From Xenorhabdus mauleonii (GTDB lineage: Bacteria > Pseudomonadota > Gammaproteobacteria > Enterobacterales > Enterobacteriaceae), in assembly GCF_900113945.1 (NCBI RefSeq), contig NZ_FORG01000024.1, positions 1 to 59,550 on the forward strand: a stretch of 59,550 nt of DNA. The letters run 5' to 3'. The translations under genes and the position numbers were made by a program. Position 1 is the first letter of the stretch. Every line of letters starts with the position of its first letter. Shown in pieces: positions 26,341 through 37,942 of this stretch. Below the pieces are notes generated by a model that saw only the letters and a program-made list of their open reading frames with translations, had not been told where the DNA came from and ran no database searches.

Positions 26341-29196
26341 ATGGCACAGATAGCAGATAATCCCCTGATTTTGGTTGATGGTTCTTCATACCTTTATCGC
26401 GCATACCATGCGTTTCCTCCGCTGACAAACAGTGCAGGAGAACCAACGGGCGCCATGTATGGCGTGCTGAACATGCTGCGCAGTTTGATTGTGCAGTATA
26501 AACCCAGTCATGTGGCGGTCGTGTTTGATGCCAAAGGTAAAACATTCCGTGATGAATTATTCGCTGAATATAAATCCCATCGCCCACCGATGCCGGATGA
26601 TTTACGTGCGCAAATTGAACCGCTGCACAAAATGGTCAAGGCAATGGGGCTGCCTGTTCTGGTTGTGCCGGGTGTAGAGGCTGATGATGTGATTGGTACA
26701 CTGGCGTTGCAGGCTGAAAAAGAAGGCCGCTCTGTTTTGATCAGTACCGGTGATAAGGATATGGCCCAGTTGGTCACGCCGAATATCACCCTGATTAATA
26801 CCATGACCAATACGATTCTGGGGCCGGAAGAAGTTAAAGAAAAATATGGCATTCCACCGGAATTGATCATCGATTTTCTCGCCCTGATGGGAGACTCTTC
26901 CGATAATATTCCTGGTGTACCGGGGGTGGGTGAGAAAACTGCGTTAGGATTATTGCAGGGAATTGGCGGGTTGGATGAGATTTACGCCAAACTGGATGAT
27001 ATTGCCGCTCTCGGTTTCCGTGGTGCCAAGACACTGGGCGGGAAAATGGAGCAGCACAAAGAGGTCGCTTATCTCTCGTATCAGTTGGCAACAATTAAAA
27101 CCGATGTTGAGTTGGACAGGAGCTGTGTACAGCTTTCCGTTGTTCCACCCGATGCAGATGAACTGCTGACACAGTTCAGCCACTATGAATTCAAGCGTTG
27201 GATCAGCGACGTGCAAAATGGCAGTTGGCTGGACGGAAATGGGCAGAAAGCCTCTTCCTCTTCTTCCTCGGCTTCGACTGTTTCCAAGACAGCGCCGGCG
27301 GCAGTTAAACCAAACGCGGCCAACATTTCTCCGGAAAGCTACCAAACTATTTTGGATCATCAATCCCTTGCCGAGTGGATTGAGAAACTTAAACAGGCAC
27401 CTGCATTCTCCTTTGATACCGAAACTGACAGCCTTGATACTTTAACCGCCAATTTGGTGGGAATGTCTTTTGCTCTTTTAGTTGAAAAAACCGACGTTGA
27501 AAAAACAGACGCTGAAAAAGCAGCAGCGGGAGAGCCGGAAGTGGAAGCGGCTTACCTGCCATTAGGGCACGATTATCTCGACGCCCCGCAACAGCTCGAT
27601 CTGCATGAAGTTTTAGCGGCATTAAAACCACTGCTGGAAGATGCAAACCTGCCGAAGATTGGTCAAAACCTGAAATTTGATCGTGGTGTTCTGGCGCGTT
27701 ATGACGTTGCCTTAAATGGCATTGTTTTTGACACCATGCTGGAATCGTATGTTCTGAATAGCGTAGCAGGCCGACATGACATGGATAGCCTTGCAGACCG
27801 TCATTTAAGCTATAAAACCACGACGTTTGAAGAGATTGCGGGTAAAGGCAAAAAACAACTGACGTTCAATCAGATCCCGCTGGAGGAAGCATCAAAATAT
27901 GCAGCGGAAGATGCGGATATTACGTTGCGATTGCATCAGGCGATGTATCCGCAGTTAGAAAGTGTTCCCACGCTGAAAGATGTCTTCCATAGAATTGAGA
28001 TGCCGTTGGTGCCTGTTCTGTCCCGCATGGAGAGAACCGGGGTATTGATCGATGCCAAGACATTGGCAGAGCATTCAAAAGAAATCACTGCGCGTTTGGA
28101 TGAGCTGGAAAAATCCGCTTATGAGTTGGCAGGTGAAGAATTCAATCTGGCTTCGCCAAAGCAGCTTCAGGTCATTTTGTTTGAAAAAATGAACTTGCCG
28201 ATACTGAAAAAAACGCCAAATGGTGCGCCTTCAACGAATGAAGAAGTGCTGGAAGAGCTGGCGGAAGAGCACGAATTGCCGCGGGTTATTCTGGAGCACC
28301 GTGGCTTGGCTAAATTGAAATCCACTTATACGGACAAATTGCCCCAAATGGTCAGCCCTCTGACCAATCGCGTCCATACGTCATATCATCAGGCGGTAAC
28401 TGCCACGGGACGCCTCTCTTCCCGTGATCCTAACCTGCAAAATATCCCGGTACGTAATGAGCAAGGGCGACGTATACGTCAGGCATTTGTGGCACCGGAA
28501 GGCTACCAAATCATGGCGGCGGACTATTCGCAGATAGAATTGCGCATCATGGCGCATTTATCGCAGGACAAGGGTTTATTGGACGCGTTTGCGCAGGGCA
28601 AGGATATCCATCGTGCCACGGCTGCGGAAGTGTTTGGTGTGCCATTGGAGCAAGTCACCAGCGAGCAGCGCCGTAGTGCGAAAGCCATCAACTTTGGCCT
28701 GATTTACGGCATGAGCGCGTTTGGCCTATCCCGCCAGTTAGGTATCCCACGTGGTGAAGCACAGCGCTATATGGATCTCTATTTTGAACGTTATCCCGGT
28801 GTGTTGGCTTATATGGAGCGTACGCGCCAACAGGCTGCCGAGCATGGATTTGTTGAAACACTGGAAGGCCGCCGTTTATACCTGCCGGAAATCAAATCAC
28901 GCAATGCCATGCGCCGCAAGGCTTCGGAACGTGAAGCCATCAACGCGCCAATGCAAGGTACAGCGGCGGATATTATCAAACTGGCGATGATCGCAGTAGA
29001 TGATTGGATTGTCCGCGAACAGCCTAATGTTCGTATGATCATGCAGGTTCACGATGAACTCGTGTTTGAGGTACATGGTTCTGAATTGGCCGCCGCAGAG
29101 CAGAAAATTCGGGAACTCATGGAACAAAGCATGTTGCTCGACGTGCCGTTAAAAGTGGATGTTGGAGTAGGTGAAAATTGGGATCAGGCTCATTGA
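26341..29196 (+). CDS. polA: DNA polymerase I
   Basis: A 951-residue polymerase: 5'-3' exonuclease (about 1-290, [16 protein letters not shown] acidic motifs), 3'-5' exonuclease ([20 protein letters not shown]) and the polymerase domain ([46 protein letters not shown]), ending GENWDQAH as in E. coli. E. coli PolA has 928 residues. The extra length comes from a Ser/Ala/Pro-rich linker near residue 302-325 and an insertion near residues 381-400, encoded by three imperfect 15-base tandem repeats at 27481-27525. ATG 26341 fits the family start ([16 protein letters not shown]); the frame runs on upstream to 26293. Confidence 0.96.
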   Translation: MAQIADNPLILVDGSSYLYRAYHAFPPLTNSAGEPTGAMYGVLNMLRSLIVQYKPSHVAVVFDAKGKTFRDELFAEYKSHRPPMPDDLRAQIEPLHKMVKAMGLPVLVVPGVEADDVIGTLALQAEKEGRSVLISTGDKDMAQLVTPNITLINTMTNTILGPEEVKEKYGIPPELIIDFLALMGDSSDNIPGVPGVGEKTALGLLQGIGGLDEIYAKLDDIAALGFRGAKTLGGKMEQHKEVAYLSYQLATIKTDVELDRSCVQLSVVPPDADELLTQFSHYEFKRWISDVQNGSWLDGNGQKASSSSSSASTVSKTAPAAVKPNAANISPESYQTILDHQSLAEWIEKLKQAPAFSFDTETDSLDTLTANLVGMSFALLVEKTDVEKTDAEKAAAGEPEVEAAYLPLGHDYLDAPQQLDLHEVLAALKPLLEDANLPKIGQNLKFDRGVLARYDVALNGIVFDTMLESYVLNSVAGRHDMDSLADRHLSYKTTTFEEIAGKGKKQLTFNQIPLEEASKYAAEDADITLRLHQAMYPQLESVPTLKDVFHRIEMPLVPVLSRMERTGVLIDAKTLAEHSKEITARLDELEKSAYELAGEEFNLASPKQLQVILFEKMNLPILKKTPNGAPSTNEEVLEELAEEHELPRVILEHRGLAKLKSTYTDKLPQMVSPLTNRVHTSYHQAVTATGRLSSRDPNLQNIPVRNEQGRRIRQAFVAPEGYQIMAADYSQIELRIMAHLSQDKGLLDAFAQGKDIHRATAAEVFGVPLEQVTSEQRRSAKAINFGLIYGMSAFGLSRQLGIPRGEAQRYMDLYFERYPGVLAYMERTRQQAAEHGFVETLEGRRLYLPEIKSRNAMRRKASEREAINAPMQGTAADIIKLAMIAVDDWIVREQPNVRMIMQVHDELVFEVHGSELAAAEQKIRELMEQSMLLDVPLKVDVGVGENWDQAH

Positions 29197-29284
29197 TCGG
29201 CTGATAATATAGGCGATTTTGCCAATCAGGCTCACATCCACTTTTTACCTTCACTTCTCTACTCAAATACAAATAAAAACAAAA

Positions 29285-29312
29285 GGGTCGCAAACATGCG
29301 GCTCTTTTTTTT
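29285..29312 (+). terminator. polA terminator
   Basis: Arms 29285-29292 and 29297-29304 pair (two wobbles) around AACA, followed by a T-rich tract to about 29320. It ends polA transcription 90 bases after the stop. The rest of the gap to 29622 is AT-rich and carries the Spot 42 promoter. Confidence 0.7.
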
Positions 29313-29622
29313 CTTTTTTTTGGGGCGAAAGGGAAAATATTTTTTTTGTGTAAAAATGATTCTTAATTGAATGATTTTTATGGAATGACTGCTTTTTTAA
29401 TGAGCTGAATTCAGGGCTATGACATCGCGGATGGGCATGTAACAAGAATTTTAGTTAGGTTTTATATTAGATCTAGATCTCACTAATATGTAATAAAACT
29501 ACATAAAAAAGTGCATAACAACCTAATTTGATTAAAAAACAGTGGCTGAATCGAGGTAGTTAATGAAAATTAATTACAAAAAAGTCTTTTTTTGATGAAA
29601 AGAATAGGGTAAAGTTGTCGGC

Positions 29623-29732
29623 GTAGGGTACAGAGGTAAGATGTTCTATCTTTCAGACCTTTTACTTCACGTAATCGGATTTAGCTGAATATTAGCTGCC
29701 CCAGTCATTTCTTTTGACTGGGGCGTTTTTTT
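29623..29732 (+). ncRNA. spf: Spot 42 small RNA
   Basis: The stretch from GTAGGGTACAGAGGTAAGAT through TTTACTTCACGTAATCGGAT is practically identical to E. coli Spot 42, and the terminator GCCCCAGTCA-loop-TGACTGGGGC with a T7 run closes it. The length is 110 against 109 in E. coli, and the location between polA and engB is the same. Spot 42 is an Hfq-dependent RNA that represses catabolic genes and is itself repressed by cAMP-CRP; crp is encoded 4 kb downstream. Differences are confined to the region just before and within the terminator loop. Confidence 0.95.
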
Positions 29733-29769
29733 ATCTTTTATTCGGGGTCTGTGGGAAAGTTGGCGGAAA

Positions 29770-30393
29770 TTATTCCATCTCAACGGCAGGCTGGTTAAAC
29801 CAAAGATCAAGTTTCTGCTCAAGCTTATCGATGCCTATCTTTTTCAGGGAAGAAAAGTTTTCTATCTGAATATCGCCATCCAGATTCGCCAGTTCCTGAC
29901 GAACTTTCGCCAATTGGCTTTTACGGGCGCCGGATGCCAGTTTATCGGCTTTAGTCAGCAGTACCATAACAGGCACTTCCATCACAACGGCCCACTCAAT
30001 CATCTGCATATCCAGATCTTTCAGCGGATGACGGATATCCATCAAAACTACTAATCCCAGCAGGCATTCACGTTTCTGGAGATATTCCCCCAACGCTTTT
30101 TGCCATTTGCGTTTCATCTCTTCTGGTACTTCTGCGTAGCCATATCCCGGTAAATCAACCAGACGGACACCGTCTTCCACTTCAAATAAGTTGATCAATT
30201 GGGTGCGTCCGGGGGTTTTACTGGTACGCGCCAGACTTTTTTGGCGGGTCAACGCATTCAATGCGCTGGATTTACCTGCATTTGACCTACCGGCAAACGC
30301 GACCTCAATTCCCACATCTTGAGGCAGGTGGCGAATGTCAGGTGCACTCGTGACAAAGTGGGTCATATGATAGTTGTAGTGTTTGATGGTCAA
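29770..30393 (-). CDS. engB: Ribosome biogenesis GTPase EngB (YihA/YsxC)
   Basis: A 207-residue GTPase needed for 50S subunit assembly. It has the P-loop [11 protein letters not shown], switch [11 protein letters not shown], the G3 box [11 protein letters not shown], and the G4 box TKADK. The start is unclear. A TTG at 30393 has GGAG 9 bases upstream and gives a length near E. coli (210); an ATG at 30366 is the alternative. It is convergent with Spot 42, the E. coli arrangement. Confidence 0.93.
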   Translation of the reverse strand: MTIKHYNYHMTHFVTSAPDIRHLPQDVGIEVAFAGRSNAGKSSALNALTRQKSLARTSKTPGRTQLINLFEVEDGVRLVDLPGYGYAEVPEEMKRKWQKALGEYLQKRECLLGLVVLMDIRHPLKDLDMQMIEWAVVMEVPVMVLLTKADKLASGARKSQLAKVRQELANLDGDIQIENFSSLKKIGIDKLEQKLDLWFNQPAVEME

Positions 30394-30863
30394 AATGGTT
30401 ATCTCCAGAAGAATACACAAAAATAGCGTAGGGATTATAGCGGGAGCAATGGCTTGTGGACAGGTGTAACTTTATTGCGGTGAATTTATTCCAGTGAACG
30501 GAATTAGTGGCAGAAGGTGGCGCTATTTTGGTTTTATTAATTTGCAGCGGGAAGCGGTTTTGCCCTATTTATGACGAAATATTTCCGGAGCACGCTTCAA
30601 ATGACGCTGATTTTGGGGGATTAACCCGCTCCAGAGCCTTTTTTTGTTAGATAGAAAAAGTATCAATATGTGAGGTTATTCTTAAATTAATCTCTTCCCA
30701 AATATGCGAATATAAAAATTGTATAGATTGATTTCGTCATTACTCATCTAAAATACTCGTAAATGTAGGTAAATCTTTGGAAGTTATTCCTATTGGGAAT
30801 TAAACTTAATGAGTTTTGTTGTTATGAGTTTTATTGTTGACCTCAAAAATAAAGGAACCATCA
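30394..30863. other. Intergenic region between engB and ppiA
   Basis: About 470 bases without a recognisable gene. This is the point where the polA-engB block (87 min in E. coli) meets the ppiA-fusA block (75 min), so it holds a rearrangement junction relative to E. coli. It must contain the promoters of the divergent engB and ppiA genes; I found no clear consensus or repeat. Confidence 0.4.
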
Positions 30864-31430
30864 ATGTTTAAACGTATTTTTGTGTCGCTTATGACTGCAT
30901 GTGCTATCGGCGTGATAGCTACCCCAGCATTGGCCGCCGGAACTCACGTCAAGCTGGTTACATCAGCTGGGGAAATTGAGCTTGAGTTGGATAATACTAA
31001 GGCACCCATTTCTACCAAGAATTTCGTTGAATATGCCAATGAGGGTTTTTATAACAACACTATTTTTCACCGTGTGATTCCTGGTTTTATGGTTCAGGGT
31101 GGCGGCTTTACAAAAGATATGAAGCAAAAAGCGACCAAAGCGCCAATCAAAAATGAAGCGGACAATGGGTTGCGTAATCTTCGTGGCACGATCGCGATGG
31201 CACGTACCGCTGATAAAGACAGTGCCACCAGCCAATTTTTTATTAACGTTACCGATAATGCATTCCTTGACCACGGTCAGCGCGATTTTGGCTATGCCGT
31301 CTTTGGCAAGGTGGTAAAAGGCATGGATGTGGTTGATAAAATTTCTCAGGTCAAGACAGAAAATGTTGGCCCTTATCAAAATGTACCGGTGAAGCCTATT
31401 GTGATTCTGTCGGCTAAAGTTGAGTCTTAA
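30864..31430 (+). CDS. ppiA: Periplasmic peptidyl-prolyl isomerase A (cyclophilin)
   Basis: A 188-residue cyclophilin with signal peptide ending ATPALAAG. The isomerase core has [16 protein letters not shown] (catalytic Arg), [22 protein letters not shown] and [16 protein letters not shown]. It matches E. coli PpiA (190 residues). The ATG at 30864 follows AAAGGA; an earlier in-frame start at 30834 would add ten residues ahead of the signal peptide. Confidence 0.95.
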   Translation: MFKRIFVSLMTACAIGVIATPALAAGTHVKLVTSAGEIELELDNTKAPISTKNFVEYANEGFYNNTIFHRVIPGFMVQGGGFTKDMKQKATKAPIKNEADNGLRNLRGTIAMARTADKDSATSQFFINVTDNAFLDHGQRDFGYAVFGKVVKGMDVVDKISQVKTENVGPYQNVPVKPIVILSAKVES

Positions 31431-31435
31431 TCGTT

Positions 31436-31795
31436 CGATATACCTTTTATCTTTCAAGTTGTTGCTATGTTGTCTACGCCCACTGACGGCAATATTGTCA
31501 GAGGTGCTTCTGGGAGTGGTTTTCCTTTCTTCCGCCTTGCTGCAACTTGAAACCTGCTGGTTTTTTGAAATCTATAGATTTTCGGCCGTCAACGGCCGGA
31601 AGCACATTGAGTTTTCGTTCCCTCCCTGTTTTTCCCTTGCTCTGTCGCCACTATTTTAAAAGTGCTTATGTGGTATGATGAGTGCTTCGTTGCCATTGGT
31701 ACTGTTTTGCCTGATTTTTACGTAATACAAAATGCATAATACCCTTACGGGGTAGGGCAACTTATAAAACTATAAAATCAGTAGGATATACTCCT
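31436..31795. other. Intergenic region with worn ERIC-like ends before pabA
   Basis: The segment starting ATATACCTTTTATCTTTCAA resembles the terminal part of the ERIC copies elsewhere in this window, and CTGCAACTTGAAA near 31540 resembles the other arm. The core is unrecognisable. A short hairpin (31583-31589 with 31592-31598) follows. TATGAT at 31674-31679 with a TG two bases before it could be an extended -10 box for pabA. E. coli has fic and yhfG here; they are absent. Confidence 0.4.
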
Positions 31796-32371
31796 ATGTT
31801 ATTAATAATCGATAATTACGACTCTTTTACATTCAATTTATATCAATATTTTTGCGAGTTGGGGACAGAGGTTTTAGTTAAGCGTAATGATGAGTTACAG
31901 CTTGAAGATATCGAAAAGCTGGCTCCTACACATTTAGTGATCTCTCCGGGTCCTTGCACACCCAACGAAGCAGGGATCTCGCTGGAAGCGATTTCGCATT
32001 TTGCGGGAAAAGTGCCTATTCTTGGCGTGTGCCTGGGGCATCAGGCGATAGGGCAAGCCTTTGGTGCCAGTGTGGTTAAAGCCCGGGAAGTCATGCATGG
32101 AAAAACCAGCCTGCTTCACCACAGCCAGCAGGGTGTGTTTAAGGGATTGGATCACCCATTAACTGTTACACGTTATCATTCTTTGGTCATTGCGGCTGAG
32201 ACGCTTCCAGCTTCATTTGAAGTAACCGCATGGAGTCAGCGTGATGGCAACGTGGATGAGATTATGGGGATACGTCACCGTACTTTGCCGCTGGAAGGTG
32301 TGCAGTTTCACCCTGAGAGCATTCTCAGTGAGCAAGGGCATGAGTTGTTGAATAATTTCCTTAAATATTAG
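31796..32371 (+). CDS. pabA: Aminodeoxychorismate synthase glutaminase component PabA
   Basis: A 191-residue class I glutamine amidotransferase. The nucleophile is in [15 protein letters not shown] (Cys79 region) and the His-Glu pair in VQFHPESIL. It supplies ammonia to PabB for p-aminobenzoate and folate synthesis. Because it is next to argD and crp as in E. coli, PabA is preferred over TrpG. Confidence 0.93.
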   Translation: MLLIIDNYDSFTFNLYQYFCELGTEVLVKRNDELQLEDIEKLAPTHLVISPGPCTPNEAGISLEAISHFAGKVPILGVCLGHQAIGQAFGASVVKAREVMHGKTSLLHHSQQGVFKGLDHPLTVTRYHSLVIAAETLPASFEVTAWSQRDGNVDEIMGIRHRTLPLEGVQFHPESILSEQGHELLNNFLKY

Positions 32372-32463
32372 CTACATATCAAGATTTCCCCTCACAACGT
32401 TGTTTTTTTATTTGCCACCATCTGATTTTTTATTCATATTTTATGATTATTATTTCATTTTGA

Positions 32464-33717
<1,254 letters not shown>

Positions 33718-33792
33718 GCCGGCGAGCAGAAAGAAAAACGAACAAAAAGAAGAAGAGAGAATAAATCGGCAGACAGCAGGAAGATAATAAAG

Positions 33793-33826
33793 CAGCCAGT
33801 GTGGGATCGAGGGATGACACTGGCTG
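33793..33826. terminator. Hairpin between argD and crp
   Basis: Perfect 10-base arms at 33793-33802 and 33817-33826 with a 14-base loop lie between the convergent argD and crp genes. The T run is short. It probably ends both transcripts. Confidence 0.5.
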
Positions 33827-33844
33827 AATTTAGACGTTCAGGAA

Positions 33845-34477
33845 CTAACGGGTTCCATAAACAACAATAGTTTTACCATGTGCAGAGATCAGGTTTTGAT
33901 CTTCCAGCATTTTCAGAATGCGGCCAACCGTTTCACGGGAGCAACCAACAATCTGCCCGATTTCCTGACGTGTAATTTTAATTTGCATACCATCAGGATG
34001 GGTCATTGCATCGGGCTGTTTGGCCAGGTTGAGTAAAGTCTGGGCGATACGGCCAGTAACGTCCAGAAAGGCTAAGTTCCCCACTTTTTCAGAAGTCGTT
34101 TGTAGACGACTTGCCATCTGAGCAGATAAACGCATCAGAATGTCAGGGTTAACCTGAATTAACTGGCGAAATTTCTTGTAGGAAATTTCAGCCACTTCAC
34201 AGGCACTTTTAGCTCGTACCCATGCCGTACGCTCTTGCCCTTCCTCAAACAATCCAAGTTCACCAATGAAATCTCCCTGATTTAAATAAGAGAGAATCAT
34301 CTCCTTGCCTTCTTCATCTTTTATTAGAACAGCAACCGAACCTTTAACAATGTAGTAAAGCGTCTCTGCTTTCTCACCTTGATGAATAAGCGTGCTCTTG
34401 GATGGATATTTGTGAATATGGCAGTGTGACAAAAACCATTCAAGAGTAGGGTCTGTTTGTGGCTTGCCGAGAACCAT
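33845..34477 (-). CDS. crp: cAMP receptor protein
   Basis: A 210-residue global regulator, the same length as E. coli CRP and nearly identical to it. The cAMP-binding pocket is [19 protein letters not shown] and the DNA-reading helix is [13 protein letters not shown]. As cAMP-CRP it controls catabolic genes, and in E. coli the lsr operon and Spot 42, both represented here. E. coli has yhfA between prkB and crp, which is missing here. Confidence 0.97.
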   Translation of the reverse strand: MVLGKPQTDPTLEWFLSHCHIHKYPSKSTLIHQGEKAETLYYIVKGSVAVLIKDEEGKEMILSYLNQGDFIGELGLFEEGQERTAWVRAKSACEVAEISYKKFRQLIQVNPDILMRLSAQMASRLQTTSEKVGNLAFLDVTGRIAQTLLNLAKQPDAMTHPDGMQIKITRQEIGQIVGCSRETVGRILKMLEDQNLISAHGKTIVVYGTR

Positions 34478-34981
34478 TCGCTTTATCCTCTGTTGTTATT
34501 TCCGCCTTTATGCAGTGAGAAACTGACTGTTTCCCTCTAGGCTGGCTTTATAAAGTCAATAGATTAACATATTAACTTGCTGAAAAACTGACAAGCGGAA
34601 ATTTTATATGGATGATAAGAATTTCAATATGCTGGTGTATTGATCTTCGCCCATACTTCTTGCCAGTCTCGCTTGTAACCTAGTTTGTAACACAGGAAAA
34701 CGTTTCTGTCTTCTCCTGTATCGCTTCAGCATATTAAACTGGTCGCTAGATTACCAGAAATTAGCCTGATGAAGCGGTTTTATTGATTTTGTATTTATCA
34801 AAAAGGAAAAAATAAGGCTAGGCGCCGCGCCTGAAATGTAAAGTTTCATCCTATTTGGACTTATTTAGGGAAAGGTTTTTTATCGTGAGTTTATTGCGAC
34901 ATAAATTGGTTAATTATTTAAATAAAACAGGCAGCATTATTTTTTGTTACCTGTTTCATTAAAAATAAAATGAACTTTAGA
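34478..34981. other. crp upstream region
   Basis: Some 500 bases hold the crp promoter and leader on the minus strand and the 3' flank of prkB. No gene is recognisable, and no convincing TGTGA-N6-TCACA site was found. The region stands where yhfA lies in E. coli but I see no relic of it. Confidence 0.4.
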
Positions 34982-35851
34982 TCATGAGATCTTTTTGCCT
35001 TCCAGCAATTGTTTCACCAGCGGAGCCATAATTAATTCCATGGCCAGGCCCATTTTCCCGCCAGGGACGACGATGGTATCGATGCTGGAAATAAATGACC
35101 CCTGAAGCATCGCGAGTAAATAGGGGAAATCGATTTGGGTTAGGCCACGGAAACGGATCACGATAAAACTTTCATCCAGCGAAGGAATCGCTTTGGCAGA
35201 GAATGGGTTGGAAGTATCAACCGTAGGAACTCGTTGAAAGTTAATGTGGGTACGTGAAAACTGTGGGGTGATGTAGCGGATATAATCGTCCATTGAACGG
35301 ACAACAGAATCCATGACGGCTTCTCTGGAATGTCCGCGCTCACTCGTATCACGGATCAATTTCTGTATCCATTCCAGGTTGACGATGGGGACGACCCCAA
35401 CCAGCAGGTCAACATGGCTGGCAACATTGTGCTGGGGAGTCACGACACCCCCATGCAGCCCTTCATAAAAGAGAATATCGGTGTCTGAGGGTAAAGGCTC
35501 CCACGGCGTAAATGTGCCAGGAAGTTGATTGTAGGGCATGGCTTCATCATAGGTATGCAGGTATTTCCGGCAGCGGCCATTCCCCGTTTCGCCATAGCCA
35601 GAGAAAGTTTGCTCCAGCATACTGAAATCATTGGCTTCTGGCCCAAAGTAACTGATATGCCTGCCCTGTTCTTTTGCTTTTCGAATTTCAGCATCCATTT
35701 CAGGACGCGTATAACGATGGAAACTATCCCCTTCAATGAGTGCGGCTGTTGCACCAAGTTGCTGGAAAATCTTGCGGAAAGCCACACTGGTTGTTGTTGT
35801 TCCTGCTCCACTGGAACCAGTGATTGCAATGACAGGATATTTGGCAGACAT
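34982..35851 (-). CDS. prkB: Phosphoribulokinase-family protein PrkB
   Basis: A 289-residue protein equal in length to E. coli PrkB. The P-loop is ITGSSGAGTTTTS; other marks are EGDSFHRYTRPEMD, YFGPEANDF and QHNVASHVDLLVGVVPIVNLEW. The physiological role in heterotrophs is unknown. ATG 35851 has GGAG 7 bases upstream; two further codons lie in frame before it. Confidence 0.93.
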   Translation of the reverse strand: MSAKYPVIAITGSSGAGTTTTSVAFRKIFQQLGATAALIEGDSFHRYTRPEMDAEIRKAKEQGRHISYFGPEANDFSMLEQTFSGYGETGNGRCRKYLHTYDEAMPYNQLPGTFTPWEPLPSDTDILFYEGLHGGVVTPQHNVASHVDLLVGVVPIVNLEWIQKLIRDTSERGHSREAVMDSVVRSMDDYIRYITPQFSRTHINFQRVPTVDTSNPFSAKAIPSLDESFIVIRFRGLTQIDFPYLLAMLQGSFISSIDTIVVPGGKMGLAMELIMAPLVKQLLEGKKIS

Positions 35852-35927
35852 GAACAAACTCCTTATCGATAAAGCTTTAAATTGTATTTTTAATCAGAAA
35901 GTTATCATGAGAAACCTAAGCCAAACC

Positions 35928-36146
35928 TTATGAACGGAACATCTCCTTAGGCATGATATTGACTGTTTCATGTAATTCAGACCATACCAGCAGAACCTCA
36001 CCTCGTTCAAGTTGGCGTTTAATGTCCTGTACTTTTTGTTCAAGTGTTTTTTCTTGTTCGCCGTAATCTGTCCCTTCGCGCAAAACAAAACTTTCTATTA
36101 AATTAAGCAGGGTGTCTGGCTCAAGTTGTTGCCACGGTATCATCAT
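35928..36146 (-). CDS. yheU: YheU family protein (UPF0270)
   Basis: A 72-residue protein of unknown function, the same length as E. coli YheU, with [28 protein letters not shown] and [12 protein letters not shown]. The ATG overlaps the yheT stop by ATGA, so the two are co-translated. Confidence 0.93.
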   Translation of the reverse strand: MMIPWQQLEPDTLLNLIESFVLREGTDYGEQEKTLEQKVQDIKRQLERGEVLLVWSELHETVNIMPKEMFRS

Positions 36147-37219
36147 TGTAATGGCTCCTGATGATGTTGGGATTGCGCTGTAGCCGGTTGTTTTTCGGAT
36201 ACTTGTTGTTGAGATAACGGTCTTTGAGGCGATTGCTTTAACTGGGATGGCTCTAAATAAGGCATCAGCCAGTCAGGAATTCGTTGCTCCAGCCACATTT
36301 GCGGTGTTTTCAAGGAACCACTGACAAAACCGACATGGCCACCATGTTCGGTCAGTTGATATTGAATATTGGCCGGTAAATGGGCCAGGTCAGGGATCAC
36401 TTCCGGTGCCATAAATGGATCATCTTTAGCGTGGATAATCAACAGCGGCACCGTGATATCCGGCAAACGGGGCAGCGCGCTGCACTGGTGGTAATAATCT
36501 TCCGCATCTTTAAATCCGTGGAGCTTGGATGTGATGGCATTATCAAACTCCCGCAGTTTCTTCATTGAATTCAGTTGGCTAAGGCTCAATGGCAGGGAGT
36601 TAGGATAACGCAGTAACTTACGCGTGGCGTTGTTTTTCAGCTTATTGAGCAGGTAATGTTGATAAATTTGGGAAAACCCTTGCTCCATCCGTCTGGAACA
36701 GGCTTCCAGCAGAAATGGGGCCGAGACGATGATAGCGGCATCCACCTGCGCCCGTTCTTGTTCTTCGGCTAAATAACAAGCCAGCATATTGCCGCCAAGG
36801 GAATAGCCGACCGCCGCAGTAGGGGCATCGCCATAAGTGGTTTTTAACCAATTCAGGAAATAGCGTGCATCATTGGTTTCCCCTGAGTGGTAAATGCGTT
36901 GCTGGCGATTCGGCTCACCACTGCATCCGCGAAAATGCATCACAACGCCGAGCCAGCCTTTTTCCTTACAGGCGCTGATAAGGCCGTGTGCGTAAGGACT
37001 GCTGAAGCCCCCTTCCAGGCCATGAAAAAGCACTAACCGTGGTTTATGGGAGGCTGTTTCAGGATCTTCGCTCCAGGCTAAATCCACAAAATCATCATCG
37101 GGCAGGTTGAGGCGCTGCCAGTGTGGTTGCAGTTTGGGATGGCGTCGGAGCAGGCGAGGTAAAATCGTTTGTAAATGGGGGTTACTCGCCCCCCTCAGGG
37201 GATAAAAGTTCTCACTCAT
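36143..37219 (-). CDS. yheT: Alpha/beta hydrolase YheT
   Basis: A 358-residue hydrolase of the YheT/EMB8 group. The nucleophile elbow is [11 protein letters not shown], with the acid in HAKDDPFM and the His in [10 protein letters not shown]. The substrate is unknown. The C-terminal 35 residues are a Gln/Ser/Pro-rich tail ([16 protein letters not shown]) longer than in E. coli YheT (340 residues). It heads the leftward yheT-yheU operon; yheS, its usual neighbour, is 9.5 kb away here. Confidence 0.9.
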   Translation of the reverse strand: MSENFYPLRGASNPHLQTILPRLLRRHPKLQPHWQRLNLPDDDFVDLAWSEDPETASHKPRLVLFHGLEGGFSSPYAHGLISACKEKGWLGVVMHFRGCSGEPNRQQRIYHSGETNDARYFLNWLKTTYGDAPTAAVGYSLGGNMLACYLAEEQERAQVDAAIIVSAPFLLEACSRRMEQGFSQIYQHYLLNKLKNNATRKLLRYPNSLPLSLSQLNSMKKLREFDNAITSKLHGFKDAEDYYHQCSALPRLPDITVPLLIIHAKDDPFMAPEVIPDLAHLPANIQYQLTEHGGHVGFVSGSLKTPQMWLEQRIPDWLMPYLEPSQLKQSPQRPLSQQQVSEKQPATAQSQHHQEPLQ

Positions 37220-37319
37220 AATGAATTGATTTCGTAATCAGTTATCTTGTTTGTGAAATAACATATTGCTATCTTTTTAGAAAATAAACATTAACAATCT
37301 CATCCGGCGGAAGAAGTTT

Positions 37320-37925
37320 ATGACAGTAAGTTTGATATTCTCTCTTAGTATCTTTATCTTTATTTCTGCGATAACACCGGGTCCTAATAATATATTATTG
37401 ACATCCTCAGGGGCTAATTTTGGTATTCGTCGTTCTATGCCATTGTTCTTGGGCATTATTTTGGGAATACAAACAATTTTATTGCTGTCTGCTTTTGGTA
37501 TTGCAGCGTTGTTGCTCATTTATCCTATCATGCATACTGGTTTAAAAGTGCTGGGGAGTCTGTATTTATTGTGGTTGGCTTGGAAAATGGCTACATCACA
37601 TTATAAGCGTTTGGAAACAGGCAAGTCGGTAGACGCAGCACTTAAAATTCATCAGGGCTGGCTATTACAATTTTTAAATCCGAAGGCATGGTTGATGGGG
37701 GTGGGAGCTGTCAGTAGTTATAGTCTGACAGGGGAACAATATTACCACTCTATTTTGGTCATCAGCCTGGTATTATTCATTGCCAATATTGTCACGGGTT
37801 CAGTTTGGTTGATACTCGGCTCAATGATTAGCCGCCTATTAAGTCATCGCCGTTCATGGATTATATTTAATACTATCATGGGCATTGCGACAGCGACTTG
37901 TGTACCTTTAATCTGGCTTGGCTAA
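37320..37925 (+). CDS. LysE/RhtB-family amino acid exporter
   Basis: A 201-residue inner-membrane protein with about six hydrophobic segments. It carries the LysE signature ITPGPNNILLTSSGANFG near the N-terminus and QFLNPKAWLMG in the middle. Members export amino acids such as lysine, threonine or cysteine; the substrate here is unknown. GGAAG ribosome binding site before ATG 37320. It is the first gene of the accessory block inserted between yheT and yheS. Confidence 0.85.
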   Translation: MTVSLIFSLSIFIFISAITPGPNNILLTSSGANFGIRRSMPLFLGIILGIQTILLLSAFGIAALLLIYPIMHTGLKVLGSLYLLWLAWKMATSHYKRLETGKSVDAALKIHQGWLLQFLNPKAWLMGVGAVSSYSLTGEQYYHSILVISLVLFIANIVTGSVWLILGSMISRLLSHRRSWIIFNTIMGIATATCVPLIWLG

Positions 37926-37942
37926 TCATTGATTGGATAGAA

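Noticed and set aside
31420..31659. Open frame overlapping the ppiA 3' end
   Set aside because: Hydrophobic random-looking product, overlaps ppiA and worn ERIC-like DNA.
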